This document shows positions 24,261-33,378 of a stretch of DNA of 36,864 nucleotides, piece after piece; position 1 is the first letter of the stretch, and every line of letters begins with the position of its first letter. The DNA comes from an uncultured bacterium. GTDB lineage: Bacteria > Planctomycetota > Phycisphaerae > Phycisphaerales > SM1A02. Below the pieces are notes generated by a model that saw only the letters and a program-made list of their open reading frames with translations, was not told the origin of the DNA and made no database searches. The position numbers were made by a program, and so were the translations under genes. Location of the stretch: NCBI GenBank assembly GCA_903961015.1, contig CAJCCX010000126.1:1-36864 (forward strand), given 5' to 3'.

Positions 24261-25112
24261 ATGAAAATTATCGAAAATGCTGAGAAACTGAACGAATACC
24301 GAGGCGGAGCACTCGTCCCAACCATGGGAGCACTCCATGAAGGCCACGCATCCTTGATTCGCGCTGGCGCTGCGAGCGGGAGACCCGTCCTGGTAACCAT
24401 TTTCGTCAACCCGACGCAGTTTGGTCCCAACGAGGACTTTGCGAGATATCCAAGAACCCTGGATGCGGATCTGAAAATCGCAGAAGCCGCTGGCGCATCA
24501 GCCGTCTTTATTCCAACCGTCGAATCAATGTATCCCAACGGGTTGGCGAACGCTGCATCGCATGCGGCGCAATTTTCGTTGCCTGCGATTGCAACGACCC
24601 CACTTCTGGAAGACGCAATTCGGCCAACACACTTTGGTGGAGTTTGCCTCGTCGTCAGTCGACTTTTCGATCTTTGCGAGCCATCACTTGCATTCTTTGG
24701 CGAAAAAGATTTTCAGCAACTTCGGGTGATTACACAGATGGTTGAAGAAAATTCTTCACGGTGGAAGTCGCTGAAAATTATTCCTTGCGTAACTATTCGT
24801 GAACCAGATGGACTGGCGATGAGCAGTCGCAATCGATATCTCGATCCTTCGCAGCGAACCTCAGCGCTGGGTATTTCTCGTGCATTGCAATCTGCTGCGA
24901 ATTATTCAAGCGTTGCTGCAGGCGAAAAATCGATGCGCGAAACGTTGGATCGGCATGGACTTGAAACTCAATACGCCGTCATCCGTAGCGAAACAACCCT
25001 GTGCGCACCCGAATCTGGTGCGAAATTCGCTCGTGCGCTTATCGCTGCGAAGCTTGGTGAGATTCGACTGATCGACAACGCTTCTGTTGGGATCTCGTTC
25101 ATAAATGGCTAG
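24261..25112 (+). CDS. panC: Pantothenate synthetase
   Basis: Condenses pantoate and beta-alanine with ATP to give pantothenate for coenzyme A. 283 aa, usual length. PTMGALHEGHASLI carries the HIGH-like motif, followed by FVNPTQFGPNEDFxRYPR, FGEKDFQQL (ATP site) and the KMSKS-equivalent MSSRNRYL. ATG 24261 has AAGG 7 nt upstream. It is divergent from iscS across 78 bp. No panB or panD is adjacent. Confidence 0.96.
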   Translation: MKIIENAEKLNEYRGGALVPTMGALHEGHASLIRAGAASGRPVLVTIFVNPTQFGPNEDFARYPRTLDADLKIAEAAGASAVFIPTVESMYPNGLANAASHAAQFSLPAIATTPLLEDAIRPTHFGGVCLVVSRLFDLCEPSLAFFGEKDFQQLRVITQMVEENSSRWKSLKIIPCVTIREPDGLAMSSRNRYLDPSQRTSALGISRALQSAANYSSVAAGEKSMRETLDRHGLETQYAVIRSETTLCAPESGAKFARALIAAKLGEIRLIDNASVGISFING

Positions 25113-25115
25113 ACT
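25110..25115 (+). promoter_or_regulatory. -10-like TAGACT with TTGGGA at -35, leaderless start
   Basis: TAGACT plus CTCTGA (6 nt) precede ATG 25122. TTGGGA lies 17 nt before the hexamer, one of the better -35 matches in the set. The hexamer overlaps the panC stop codon. Confidence 0.6.
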
Positions 25116-25121
25116 CTCTGA

Positions 25122-26510
25122 ATGCGCAAGACTTCCGCTGCGATTCTCTCGCTTGTGTTGAGTTCTCTTCTGCCGACTGCATATGGTCAATTCGGTGGTG
25201 GGTACGCACCTCCTCAGCCACCTTCGCCGCCACCAACGGAAACTCCCGCAGTTCCAGTCCCACCAATCGTTCCTGCACAAACGGCGCCTGCGGAACCGAC
25301 TGAAGAAGAAATTCGAAAATACCAAGAAGAAAATCCTGATGCAGTTCAGAAACCTGCAAATCCAAAAGCTGCGGAACCAAAACCAGTTGCACCAGTTGAT
25401 CCAAAAATCGAACAAGCAAAGCGCATCGAGTGCCAGGCACCAGAGAAATCATGGGTTGCAAAGTTGGATCCTGCAGATCAGAAAGCCTTGGAAGAAGGAC
25501 TGGGTTATGCCCTTCCACCGATGACCGCCAATGCGAAGTGGGTCGGATCAACTGCGACGAAATCTGCGCCGAATCTTGAAGGGAATGTAGTGATCATTCA
25601 AAGCATTGATGTTGGCAACACTGCACCCGCAATCATTGATCGCATTCTTGCGGCATTAGGAACGATGCCCGCAGATGAGACTGTCATCGTGATTGGCCTT
25701 CAAGTGCCAAACAAACTTGACCTCGCAAAGAAGCGCCTTGAAAAAAGTGTGGCCAAAGGAAATTTCTGCATTGATGAAGATGGTCAATGGTGCGATGCTC
25801 TTGGCGTTTATAAGAAGCCAGTCAATTTGGTTGTGGATCGAAATGGTGCAATTCGATACGTTGGGTTGAACGAAAAAGGCGCAGCAGCCGCAGCGAAGCT
25901 CTTGCAGGCGGAGCCGAAGAAAATCGTGGAAGTAGCACAAAAGCCGGTCGCAAAAGCTGCGGCACCTGCAATGGCGAAAGATGCTGTATTTCCAACCTTT
26001 ACTGAACCACTTAACAGCTGTGCAGATTTACGCGGTAAATCAAGTCCTCCACTCACGGTCCAAACATGGTTGACCCAAGAGCCCAATATGCAGGGGAAAC
26101 TTGTCATCGTTGACTTCTTCGCAACTTGGTGCGGGCCGTGTATGGCTGCCAGACCGCACATGAATGAGATTGCCAAGCAATACGCATCAACGATTGCTGT
26201 AGTCGGACTTTCTGACGAGAGCAAGAGCAATTTTGAAGATGGACTGAAAAAGAAAAACTTGAAAGAGAAGGACTTCAACTATGCAATCGCACTCGATCCA
26301 GCTGGCGTAATGAAAAAGGGATTTGGAGTTCGTGGGATTCCAAATATCGCCATCATCTCTAGCGATGGAATTGTGCGATGGCAAGGTCATCCAAACAGTC
26401 TCGATGCAGCCGTGCTTGATCCGCTCGTCGCAGCAAACGCGAAACTCTCTGCGCCCGATGAGAAAACAGTTGGAAAGTCAGGTTCGAGCGGAAGAGGCTG
26501 GTCGAAATAA
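25122..26510 (+). CDS. Exported protein with two thioredoxin-like domains (TlpA-like)
   Basis: A 462-aa protein. Residues 1-23 are a signal peptide (AYG-QF) and 25-65 are Pro-rich. Residues about 105-295 look like a thioredoxin fold that has lost its CxxC (the site reads DVGNTAPAI) but keeps a cis-Pro strand (KKPVNLVVDRNGAIRYVG). Residues about 310-450 are a TlpA/ResA-type thioredoxin domain with C337-G-P-C340 (FFATWCGPCMAARPH) and cis-Pro in RGIPNIAIISSDG. It likely reduces or carries disulfides in the periplasm; the substrate is unknown. Confidence 0.85.
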   Translation: MRKTSAAILSLVLSSLLPTAYGQFGGGYAPPQPPSPPPTETPAVPVPPIVPAQTAPAEPTEEEIRKYQEENPDAVQKPANPKAAEPKPVAPVDPKIEQAKRIECQAPEKSWVAKLDPADQKALEEGLGYALPPMTANAKWVGSTATKSAPNLEGNVVIIQSIDVGNTAPAIIDRILAALGTMPADETVIVIGLQVPNKLDLAKKRLEKSVAKGNFCIDEDGQWCDALGVYKKPVNLVVDRNGAIRYVGLNEKGAAAAAKLLQAEPKKIVEVAQKPVAKAAAPAMAKDAVFPTFTEPLNSCADLRGKSSPPLTVQTWLTQEPNMQGKLVIVDFFATWCGPCMAARPHMNEIAKQYASTIAVVGLSDESKSNFEDGLKKKNLKEKDFNYAIALDPAGVMKKGFGVRGIPNIAIISSDGIVRWQGHPNSLDAAVLDPLVAANAKLSAPDEKTVGKSGSSGRGWSK

Positions 26511-26535
26511 TCGCGCCAGTCTCGAAGTGCGAATA

Positions 26536-27549
26536 CTAGAATTCACGCTCGATTGTTGCGTCTGCGATGGACCAGAGCAATTGACGAGCTGGACTTTCGG
26601 GCAAGATTGAAAGGCGCGCTTTGGCTTTGTTGACGAACTCGGAAGCCTGTTCTCGCGCTGCTGCTAGTGATCCGGTTGATTCGATCAAGCGAAGAAGCGT
26701 TGGCACATCACATTGTTCGATCGCGTGAATTGTCGATTGACGAATGTCCCCAGTGCAGCGAGTCAGATGCGTCACCAGCGGAAGAGTGAATTTTCCCTTG
26801 CGTAAATCAATTCCGAGTGTCTTGCCAACAATCCGTTGTTCACCGACCAAATCCAGCACATCATCCTGAATTTGAAATGCCATTCCAAGTTCCTCGCCGT
26901 ACAAACACAGCGCCTCGCACACTGCAGGTGTTGCGCCGGCCAATCGTGCGGCTAATCCACAACATGCGCCAGCAAGCACGCCGGTCTTGCGACGAATGAT
27001 CTCGAAATATGTCTTGGAATCCAAAGTCAGATCGCCACGATGGGAAAGTTGAAGAATCTCGCCGCTGCAGAGGCGCGAAGTCATTTCTCCAAGCGCGCTA
27101 TTCAGCCATGATTCTCCGACAGAAGAACAGAGATGAAACGAACTTGATATAAGAAAATCTCCCAACATCACTGCAGTTTCGTTGCCACGCAAACTATTGA
27201 CAGTTTCACCACCGCGGCGCAGATCTGCTTCGTCGAGCACATCATCATGAACGAGAGTTGCCATGTGAATCATCTCGACCACCGCTCCAAGCGTGTCGAG
27301 GCTGTCATCGATCACACGATTTGCAGGACTGACGAGATTGAAAAGTGGATTTGCACGCACCGCCAATCCAGATGCGATCACCAATGTTGGCCGAAGCATT
27401 TTTCCGCGATAATTTTCGACATGCCGCGACAAAATATTGACAGCTGGCAGGTCGCTGACAAGTTCCTGCTCGAATCGCTTCGCAACACCACCCAACCGAG
27501 CGGCAAGGGTCGGCAATAACAAATCAGTTTCAGGAAGAAGGCTCATCAC
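26536..27549 (-). CDS. Polyprenyl diphosphate synthase (trans-type)
   Basis: Elongates allylic diphosphates with isopentenyl diphosphate for quinone tails or similar. 337 aa with the first Asp-rich motif at 102-109 (HDDVLDEADLRRG), and the second, QIQDDVLD, in the C-terminal half. The pattern fits octaprenyl/heptaprenyl synthases (IspB, HepT) more than farnesyl synthases, but product length cannot be read here. GTG 27549 lies 6 nt after TAGTAT; the adjacent ATG 27546 is equally possible as the first codon. Confidence 0.9.
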   Translation of the reverse strand: MMSLLPETDLLLPTLAARLGGVAKRFEQELVSDLPAVNILSRHVENYRGKMLRPTLVIASGLAVRANPLFNLVSPANRVIDDSLDTLGAVVEMIHMATLVHDDVLDEADLRRGGETVNSLRGNETAVMLGDFLISSSFHLCSSVGESWLNSALGEMTSRLCSGEILQLSHRGDLTLDSKTYFEIIRRKTGVLAGACCGLAARLAGATPAVCEALCLYGEELGMAFQIQDDVLDLVGEQRIVGKTLGIDLRKGKFTLPLVTHLTRCTGDIRQSTIHAIEQCDVPTLLRLIESTGSLAAAREQASEFVNKAKARLSILPESPARQLLWSIADATIEREF

Positions 27550-27555
27550 TTTCCA

Positions 27556-27561
27556 ATACTA
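27556..27561 (-). promoter_or_regulatory. -10-like TAGTAT, predicted leaderless start
   Basis: Minus-strand TAGTAT plus TGGAAA (6 nt) precede GTG 27549 of the polyprenyl synthase. This favours GTG over the ATG that follows it. Confidence 0.55.
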
Positions 27562-27608
27562 GGGTGATGGCAACGAAAACGTAGAACAATGTTTGACAAC
27601 AATCTTGC

Positions 27609-28439
27609 CTATTTTTCTGCGGCGATGTAGACAATCCACCCCTCACACGCTTCGCCGCGATGCGATGGTTTGAAGACGCCATTGCCTTCGCCACTTTTTC
27701 TTTCCGTTCCTTCCCAATAAACCACCGGCCTATGGAATCCAGCTTCAATCAGCACTTCCTTGATTTCTGGCAACGTCCAAAGTCTCCACTCATAGGTAAA
27801 TGCACGGCGGATTTCGCTGCCGTCTGGGAAACGAAAGTGGATGTGATTCACGACATGATGCGTGATGGGATTGATCTTGGCCTGGTGCCAGACATAGGTG
27901 AATCCATCCAGCGAGCGATCTTCTTCGCCAACCGCCCAAGAACCAGATCCACCATATGCATCGACGAAAATCATTCCACCATCCTTGACGTTCTTGCGTG
28001 CATTGGTGAAATATTCCAGCAACTGTGCTCTCGTATGAAAAACGAAATAACTAAAATTGAGCGCAAGCAAAACATCCGCGCCTTTCGTGCGTACACGATT
28101 GACATCGCCCTTCTTCAATTCAATTCGCTTGCGCTGATCCGCTGAAAGCGTCAAGATTTTTTCGCGCCCACGGCGCAACACTTTCGCGTCCAAATCGACG
28201 CCGACAGCAGAATTGGTTGCGCGCCACTGAACCCATTCGCGAGACATAAGGCCAGTCCCCGAAAAATCTTCACGCAAAGTATGCGGTGTTCGATTGAGCC
28301 GCTTACGAAAAACGCGGTCAATCATGATGCAATCAGATTCAGTCCCTTGAACGGAGAGTTCGTAGAGTTCGTGCTTGTCTGAATTTTTTGCGGTTCTCCA
28401 TGCTTTCCTGCTGGAGTTGGTGCTTTTCTTCTTCGCCAT
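27609..28439 (-). CDS. Class I SAM-dependent methyltransferase
   Basis: A 276-aa protein with a basic N-terminus (MAKKKSTNSSRK). The SAM-binding motif I is diverged: LREDFSGTGLMSREWV followed by AVGVDLDAKVL, the acidic residue of beta-2. LALNFSYFVF and GGMIFVDAYGG are later strands. The target is unknown. It starts 13 nt after the DUF1573 lipoprotein stop, so co-transcription is likely. A TAGACT 10 nt before the ATG (28450-28455) could add a promoter of its own. Confidence 0.78.
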   Translation of the reverse strand: MAKKKSTNSSRKAWRTAKNSDKHELYELSVQGTESDCIMIDRVFRKRLNRTPHTLREDFSGTGLMSREWVQWRATNSAVGVDLDAKVLRRGREKILTLSADQRKRIELKKGDVNRVRTKGADVLLALNFSYFVFHTRAQLLEYFTNARKNVKDGGMIFVDAYGGSGSWAVGEEDRSLDGFTYVWHQAKINPITHHVVNHIHFRFPDGSEIRRAFTYEWRLWTLPEIKEVLIEAGFHRPVVYWEGTERKSGEGNGVFKPSHRGEACEGWIVYIAAEK

Positions 28440-28452
28440 TGGGCGTCGGAGT

Positions 28453-29217
28453 CTAGTGTGTCACAGCGCGCTCTGGGGTGATATTCCTCAACCAAATAAA
28501 AACTTCCGAACAATCTGGCTTATCCGTTGCAATTCGGACCAAGAGTGTCGCCCACTTTCCATCAGCATCGAAGGTGAACTCTGGGATGGGAGTTGTAGCG
28601 ACCGCAAGCGTTTCAACTTCCTGCCAGTTGATTGAGAGCGCGTGTTCTATTGCCGCTTGGGATTCTCGCTGAATAACGACTGCTGGATACGACTGGAGAA
28701 TTGTGAATTTCTGATCCGTCAATGACTCAATCTGAAAAGTTCCTTCGGGATTGACTCCGCGAGAGATCCCACTTGGGGAAGACCGCAGCGATGATCGAAC
28801 TTCGTAGAGAACTTGGACTCGACCAAGAGGCTGGAAATTCTCATCAATAAATCGGATGAATTGTTGCTTGCGCCCCTGCCCCCAAAGTTCGAGGCGAACA
28901 TTCACTTTGATTTCTTGACCAGGAGCAATGACCGTGTTGGGCAGCAGATCAGGAATGGTGCAGCCACACGTTGCGACGAAACTACGGATTCGAATTGGCT
29001 CGACCGTTGTGTTGCGGAGCACCATCGAAATTGGTGGTGGCATTTCGCACTGAGACACCGCTCCACAATCAATTTGTGATGGGACAATGGACAACGGTTG
29101 CAATTCAACGCTCTTGGAAGAATCCGCAACCGATGTATTGGGAAGATTCGAGCATCCCAGCAGCAACTGCGAGAGGATCACAAGCCCGACTGGTAATAAA
29201 ACAGCTGGCAATCTCAT
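28453..29217 (-). CDS. DUF1573-domain lipoprotein
   Basis: A 254-aa protein. The signal peptide ends in the lipobox LLLGC. Residues about 45-140 are a DUF1573-type Ig-like fold with the family's TCGCT signature (FVATCGCTIPDL), N-terminal to a second part I do not recognise. DUF1573 proteins are frequent in planctomycetes and Bacteroidetes and their role is unknown. ATG 29217 is chosen since TACGCT lies 8 nt upstream and the signal peptide begins there; a TTG 15 codons earlier is less likely. Confidence 0.82.
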   Translation of the reverse strand: MRLPAVLLPVGLVILSQLLLGCSNLPNTSVADSSKSVELQPLSIVPSQIDCGAVSQCEMPPPISMVLRNTTVEPIRIRSFVATCGCTIPDLLPNTVIAPGQEIKVNVRLELWGQGRKQQFIRFIDENFQPLGRVQVLYEVRSSLRSSPSGISRGVNPEGTFQIESLTDQKFTILQSYPAVVIQRESQAAIEHALSINWQEVETLAVATTPIPEFTFDADGKWATLLVRIATDKPDCSEVFIWLRNITPERAVTH

Positions 29218-29225
29218 ACGGAAGA

Positions 29226-29231
29226 AGCGTA
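29226..29231 (-). promoter_or_regulatory. -10-like TACGCT, predicted short-leader start
   Basis: Minus-strand TACGCT plus 8 nt precede ATG 29217 of the DUF1573 lipoprotein. Confidence 0.5.
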
Positions 29232-29262
29232 CTGCGAAATGAATTGGTTTTCCAAAAGACAA

Positions 29263-30771
29263 TCAGTAACGATAGATCGCTGCTTTATAAGGACCATCCA
29301 CTGGAATTCCCATGTACTCCGACTGTTTTTCGGTCATCTTGGACAATCGAATGCCCAATTTGTCCAAATGAAGCCGAGCAACTTTCTCATCAAGAGACTT
29401 CGGAAGCGTATAGACCTTCTTCTCGTACTTTTCTGCGTTTGCATGCAGTTCAATCTGCGCAAGAACTTGATTGGCAAAGCTGGTGCTCATCACGAATGAT
29501 GGATGGCCAGTTGCACAACCAAGATTGAGAAGTCTTCCTTCAGCAAGCACGATGATCGATCGACCTTTCGAGATGACCCACTCATCCACCTGTGGCTTGA
29601 TATTCACTTTGCGAACTCCTGGGAGCGCAGCGAGTGAAGCCATATCGATTTCATTATCGAAATGTCCGATGTTTCCAACGATTGCCTTGTCCTTCATGCG
29701 CTTCATCAAGTCCGCGGTGATGACATTGCAATTTCCTGTCGCGGTGATGAAAAGATCTGCGGTCTCGACAGCATCTTCAACGGTGACCACTTCGTAACCT
29801 TCCATGGCTGCTTGCAGCGCGCAGATCGGATCAATTTCTGTCACCTTCACTCGGCAACCTTGGCCACGAAGACTATGAGCGCAACCCTTGCCCACATCAC
29901 CAAAGCCGAAAACGACGGCGGTCTTGCCACCCAACATCACGTCTGTGGCGCGCATGATTCCGTCCACGCACGAGTGGCGGCAACCGTACAAATTATCAAA
30001 TTTGCTCTTGGTTACAGAGTCATTCACATTGATCGCAGGGAATAGAAGTTGCTTTGATTCCTGCATCTGACCAAGTCGGTGAACACCTGTCGTTGTTTCT
30101 TCGCTCACGCCGCGCACACTTGGCGCAATGCGTCCAAACATGCCGGGAAAATTCTTCGACAAGTCATGCAAGAGTTGCAATACGACTTGAAATTCTTCAC
30201 TGTCAGCAGTTGCAGGATTTGGAATTTCGCCGGCTTGTTCGAATTGAAGTCCCTTGTGAACAAGCATCGTCAAATCTCCACCGTCATCGAGAATGAGCGT
30301 TGGTCCCTTTGCGTTCGGCCAATTCATCGCTTGATATGTGCACCACCAATATTCGGGGAGCGTTTCGCCCTTCCAGGCAAAGACTGGAATGCCAGCAGGT
30401 TTTTCAATCGTTCCATTTGGCCCAACAGCAACCGCTGCGGCAGCGTGATCTTGTGTCGAGAAAATATTGCATGACGCCCACCGCACTTCTGCGCCGAGGT
30501 CGACGAGAGTTTCGATCAACACCGCGGTTTGAATGGTCATGTGCAAGGAGCCAGAAATACGTGAACCCTTCAGCGGATTCTTGCCGGCATATTCCTTGCG
30601 AAGTGACATCAAGCCAGGCATTTCAATTTCAGCCAGTTCGATTTCTTTGCGCCCAAAGCGAACAGTATCCGCCGACAAATCCTTGACAAAGAATGGAGGA
30701 TTCGCGGTGAGCGGGAGGTTTGTGTTCATGAAGTTGGTCGTTTTTACGGGTGCAGATGCTGTTGTGGTCAC
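29263..30771 (-). CDS. ahcY: Adenosylhomocysteinase
   Basis: Hydrolyses S-adenosylhomocysteine to homocysteine and adenosine with bound NAD, clearing the product of methyltransferases. 502 aa, somewhat longer than typical. The NAD site [62 protein letters not shown] and the C-terminal [10 protein letters not shown] are all family marks. GTG 30771 has AAGGA upstream at a workable distance; ATG 30729 is the alternative. The promoter bears a palindrome, and an ArsR-methyltransferase regulator lies about 2.6 kb away. Confidence 0.96.
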   Translation of the reverse strand: MTTTASAPVKTTNFMNTNLPLTANPPFFVKDLSADTVRFGRKEIELAEIEMPGLMSLRKEYAGKNPLKGSRISGSLHMTIQTAVLIETLVDLGAEVRWASCNIFSTQDHAAAAVAVGPNGTIEKPAGIPVFAWKGETLPEYWWCTYQAMNWPNAKGPTLILDDGGDLTMLVHKGLQFEQAGEIPNPATADSEEFQVVLQLLHDLSKNFPGMFGRIAPSVRGVSEETTTGVHRLGQMQESKQLLFPAINVNDSVTKSKFDNLYGCRHSCVDGIMRATDVMLGGKTAVVFGFGDVGKGCAHSLRGQGCRVKVTEIDPICALQAAMEGYEVVTVEDAVETADLFITATGNCNVITADLMKRMKDKAIVGNIGHFDNEIDMASLAALPGVRKVNIKPQVDEWVISKGRSIIVLAEGRLLNLGCATGHPSFVMSTSFANQVLAQIELHANAEKYEKKVYTLPKSLDEKVARLHLDKLGIRLSKMTEKQSEYMGIPVDGPYKAAIYRY

Positions 30772-30807
30772 TTGAAAGGTCCTTGTGGAGAGAGATGTTG
30801 CTGAACT

Positions 30808-30823
30808 ATCCGTTTATCCGGAT
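30808..30823 (-). promoter_or_regulatory. Candidate operator of ahcY (ATCCG-N6-CGGAT)
   Basis: A 5-6-5 inverted repeat, ATCCG-TTTATC-CGGAT, spans the predicted transcription start of ahcY. It has the size and position expected of an ArsR-family dimer site. Who binds it is inference. Confidence 0.5.
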
Positions 30824-30829
30824 GGACGC

Positions 30830-30857
30830 ATCATAGCCACCCAACCGCAAAAGTCCA
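30830..30857 (-). promoter_or_regulatory. Predicted promoter of ahcY
   Basis: On the minus strand TGGACT (30857-30852), a 16-nt spacer and TATGAT (30835-30830). The start would be near 30823, giving a leader of about 50 nt. Confidence 0.5.
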
Positions 30858-30923
30858 GTCTTTTACTTCGCTGCCTATGATGCAACTTTTACGCAACATC
30901 CACCCCCCGAAAGAACAACACGA

Positions 30924-31661
30924 ATGAACAATATGAAATCCCGAATCACTCTTTGTGCAACGACCATCCTGACACTCGTTGTTGGTGCATCACTCGGAGC
31001 TTCCAAGAGTGCGCCAACTGCGAAGGGATCCCCATATCCGCTGGCGACATGTCCTGTCTCAGGCAAGCCCCTCACCAAGGATGCTGTGATCTTTGTTATG
31101 GAAGACAAAGCAAACCCCCTCAATGACGGACGAGAGATTCGACTTTGCTGTGGTAATTGCGTCGAACCGTTCAAGGCAGATCCATCGAAGTTTCTCCCTG
31201 CGATCGATACCGCGATCATTGCACAGCAACGTGCTCGTTATCCACTGACGAACTGCGTCGTGATGACCGAAGATGAATTGCCTGCAGCAGGTTCGCCCGA
31301 TGCAGACAAGGTGAAGGAAATTGTTGTGTTGAATGACATGGTGCGGCTCTGCTGCCCAGGGTGCTTGAAGAAGATCAAGAAAGATCCGACCAAGTACCTC
31401 GCCGACATCAATGCGGCCGTAATCGCAACGCAGAAGAAAAATTACACGCTCGTGACATGCCCATTTTCTGGCGAAGCGCTTCCTGAAGAACCAACCGATA
31501 TCGTGATTGGCGAAAGACTTGTGCGATTGTGCTGTGGCGGTTGCGCAGACAAAGCACGCAAGGATCCAACGGCGATGTTTGCGAAACTTGACGCGGGAAC
31601 AAAGACATCTGCGCCAACTGCGCCGACAAAGCCAGCTGCTCCAGCAACCACGACGAAATGA
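30924..31661 (+). CDS. Exported protein with three CC-x-x-C metal-site repeats
   Basis: A 245-aa protein with a signal peptide (residues 1-26). Three homologous units of about 60-68 residues follow, each reading Y-P-L-x-x-C ... RLCC-x-x-C-x-x-x-x-K-x-DP. The cysteines are C43/C75/C76/C79, C111/C143/C144/C147 and C179/C203/C204/C207. They resemble TRASH/YHS-type heavy-metal-binding modules; a periplasmic metal-binding or sensing role is inference. The Ala/Pro/Thr-rich C-terminus (230-245) looks unstructured. ATG 30924 or 30933 could be the start; neither has a strong SD. Probable terminator at 31699. Confidence 0.82.
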   Translation: MNNMKSRITLCATTILTLVVGASLGASKSAPTAKGSPYPLATCPVSGKPLTKDAVIFVMEDKANPLNDGREIRLCCGNCVEPFKADPSKFLPAIDTAIIAQQRARYPLTNCVVMTEDELPAAGSPDADKVKEIVVLNDMVRLCCPGCLKKIKKDPTKYLADINAAVIATQKKNYTLVTCPFSGEALPEEPTDIVIGERLVRLCCGGCADKARKDPTAMFAKLDAGTKTSAPTAPTKPAAPATTTK

Positions 31662-31674
31662 TTTGCTTTCGGTA

Positions 31675-33378
31675 ATGCCCATGATTCCAAGCAAATTGAG
31701 CGCCCCAACACTGGGGCGCTTTTTTCTTTTCCTACTTGCGCTTTGCGCATTTAAAGGATGCGACACGGGACCGAAAAACCCCCAGACCGTTGTCACGACA
31801 GTCGCAACGAAAACAACCGCCAGCAACAAAGAGTCAACGGCAACAGATGTCTTTGAACTCGATGAAGCCACCATCGCCGATTTGCAACTGCGTATGACCA
31901 ATGGCAAAGACACAGCGCGCTCGCTGACGGAAAAATATCTTAAGCGAATTGAAGAGATCGACCGCAATGGTCCAACTCTGAAGAGCGTCATCGAACTGAA
32001 TCCTGATGCACTTTCGATTGCAGATGCGCTCGACGAAGAGCGTAAGAATCGTGGATCGCGCGGAGCGCTCCATGGAATTCCCGTGCTCATCAAGGGCAAT
32101 ATTGCGACAGCAGATCGAATGACAACTACGGCTGGATCATTTGCACTTGAAGGGTGCATCTCTCCTCAAGATGCTTTCATCGTGAAACAACTTCGCGCGG
32201 CGGGAGCTGTGATCATTGGAAAAACCAATCTGAGCGAATGGGCAAACATGCGATCGACACATTCGTCCAGCGGTTGGAGCGCAATCGGTGGACAGACGAA
32301 GAATCCTTACGCACTTGATCGCAATCCATCTGGATCAAGTTCAGGATCTGGATCTGCGATTGCGGCAAACCTCGCTGCGGTCGCAGTTGGAACCGAGACC
32401 GACGGTTCAATCGTCTCGCCGGCGAACAACAATGGATTGGTCGGCATCAAGCCAACACTTGGACTTGTCAGTCGAACGGGAATCATTCCAATTGCGCATA
32501 GCCAAGACACCGCAGGACCAATGGCGCGGACTGTGACCGACGCAGCGATTTTGCTCGGCATTCTTGCGGGAAATGATGATGCAGATCCGATCACCGCCGA
32601 ATCGACTTCGATGGGCAAGCGCGAATACACCGCATCGCTCGATCGCAATGGTCTGCGCGGCGCGCGCATTGGCGTTGTGCGTGACAGGTTTATGGGATAT
32701 AGCGCAGACGTCGATCTGGTGATGGAAGTTGCGATTGCGGATCTGAAGCGTCTCGGCGCAATCATCGTCGATCCTGCAAACATTCCAACGCTCGGCAAGT
32801 TTGACGAAAGCGAGTTGACGGTGTTGCTCTATGAATTGAAGAGCGACCTGCCGAAATATTTCCAGTGGCTTGGCGATAAGTCTCCCATGCATTCGCTTGC
32901 CGATGTGATTGCGTTCAACAAACGAAACGCTTCGCGTGAGATGCCGTTTTTCAAGCAGGAACTTTTCGAGATGGCTGAAGCGAAAGGGCCGCTGACTGAT
33001 CAACAATATCTTGATGCTCTCGCGATGAATCGTCGACTCGCAGGTCCCGAGGGAATCGATGCCGTCATGGATCAATATCAACTCGACGCTCTCGTTGCAC
33101 CCACAAATTGCGAAGCGTGGTTGACCGATCATGTCAACGGTGATGCTGTCAGCGGTGGAAGTTCATCGCCTGCCGCAGTTGCGGGTTATCCCGCCATCAC
33201 CGTCCCCGCAGGGCAAGTGAACGGATTGCCTGTGGGCATCTCATTCTTTGGGCGTGCGTGGAGCGAACCACGACTCATTCAGTACGCGTTTGCGTTCGAG
33301 CAAGGAACGAAACACCGTAAATCGCCGATGTTTTTGGACTCGGTTATCCCTTCGGCCGGCGCGTCATCAGCGCGCTGA
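31675..33378 (+). CDS. Amidase-signature family lipoprotein
   Basis: A 567-aa amidase. The AS-family triad is present: K140 (PVLIKGN), the cis-serine in GSSSGSGSA (around 221-223) and nucleophile S245 (TDGSIVSP). Such enzymes hydrolyse amides; the substrate cannot be read. Residues 1-28 form a signal peptide with FFLFLLALCAF and a loose lipobox (FKGC, C29), so the enzyme is probably exported and anchored. ATG 31675 or 31681 starts it, 13 nt after the preceding gene. An intrinsic terminator lies inside the signal-peptide codons. Its 3' end overlaps the convergent regulator gene by 35 bp. Confidence 0.88.
   Translation: MPMIPSKLSAPTLGRFFLFLLALCAFKGCDTGPKNPQTVVTTVATKTTASNKESTATDVFELDEATIADLQLRMTNGKDTARSLTEKYLKRIEEIDRNGPTLKSVIELNPDALSIADALDEERKNRGSRGALHGIPVLIKGNIATADRMTTTAGSFALEGCISPQDAFIVKQLRAAGAVIIGKTNLSEWANMRSTHSSSGWSAIGGQTKNPYALDRNPSGSSSGSGSAIAANLAAVAVGTETDGSIVSPANNNGLVGIKPTLGLVSRTGIIPIAHSQDTAGPMARTVTDAAILLGILAGNDDADPITAESTSMGKREYTASLDRNGLRGARIGVVRDRFMGYSADVDLVMEVAIADLKRLGAIIVDPANIPTLGKFDESELTVLLYELKSDLPKYFQWLGDKSPMHSLADVIAFNKRNASREMPFFKQELFEMAEAKGPLTDQQYLDALAMNRRLAGPEGIDAVMDQYQLDALVAPTNCEAWLTDHVNGDAVSGGSSSPAAVAGYPAITVPAGQVNGLPVGISFFGRAWSEPRLIQYAFAFEQGTKHRKSPMFLDSVIPSAGASSAR
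31699..31725 (+). terminator. Strong intrinsic terminator inside a coding start
   Basis: A perfect 8-bp stem AGCGCCCC (31699-31706) with GGGGCGCT (31713-31720), 6-nt loop AACACT, then six T (31720-31725). It ends the metal-site gene's transcript, but lies within codons 9-17 of the amidase. Confidence 0.88.

Noticed and set aside
30772-30923. SAH or SAM riboswitch before ahcY
   Set aside because: The leader is short (about 50 nt) and I could not fold any known SAM/SAH riboswitch core; the only clear element is the 16-bp palindrome at the start site.
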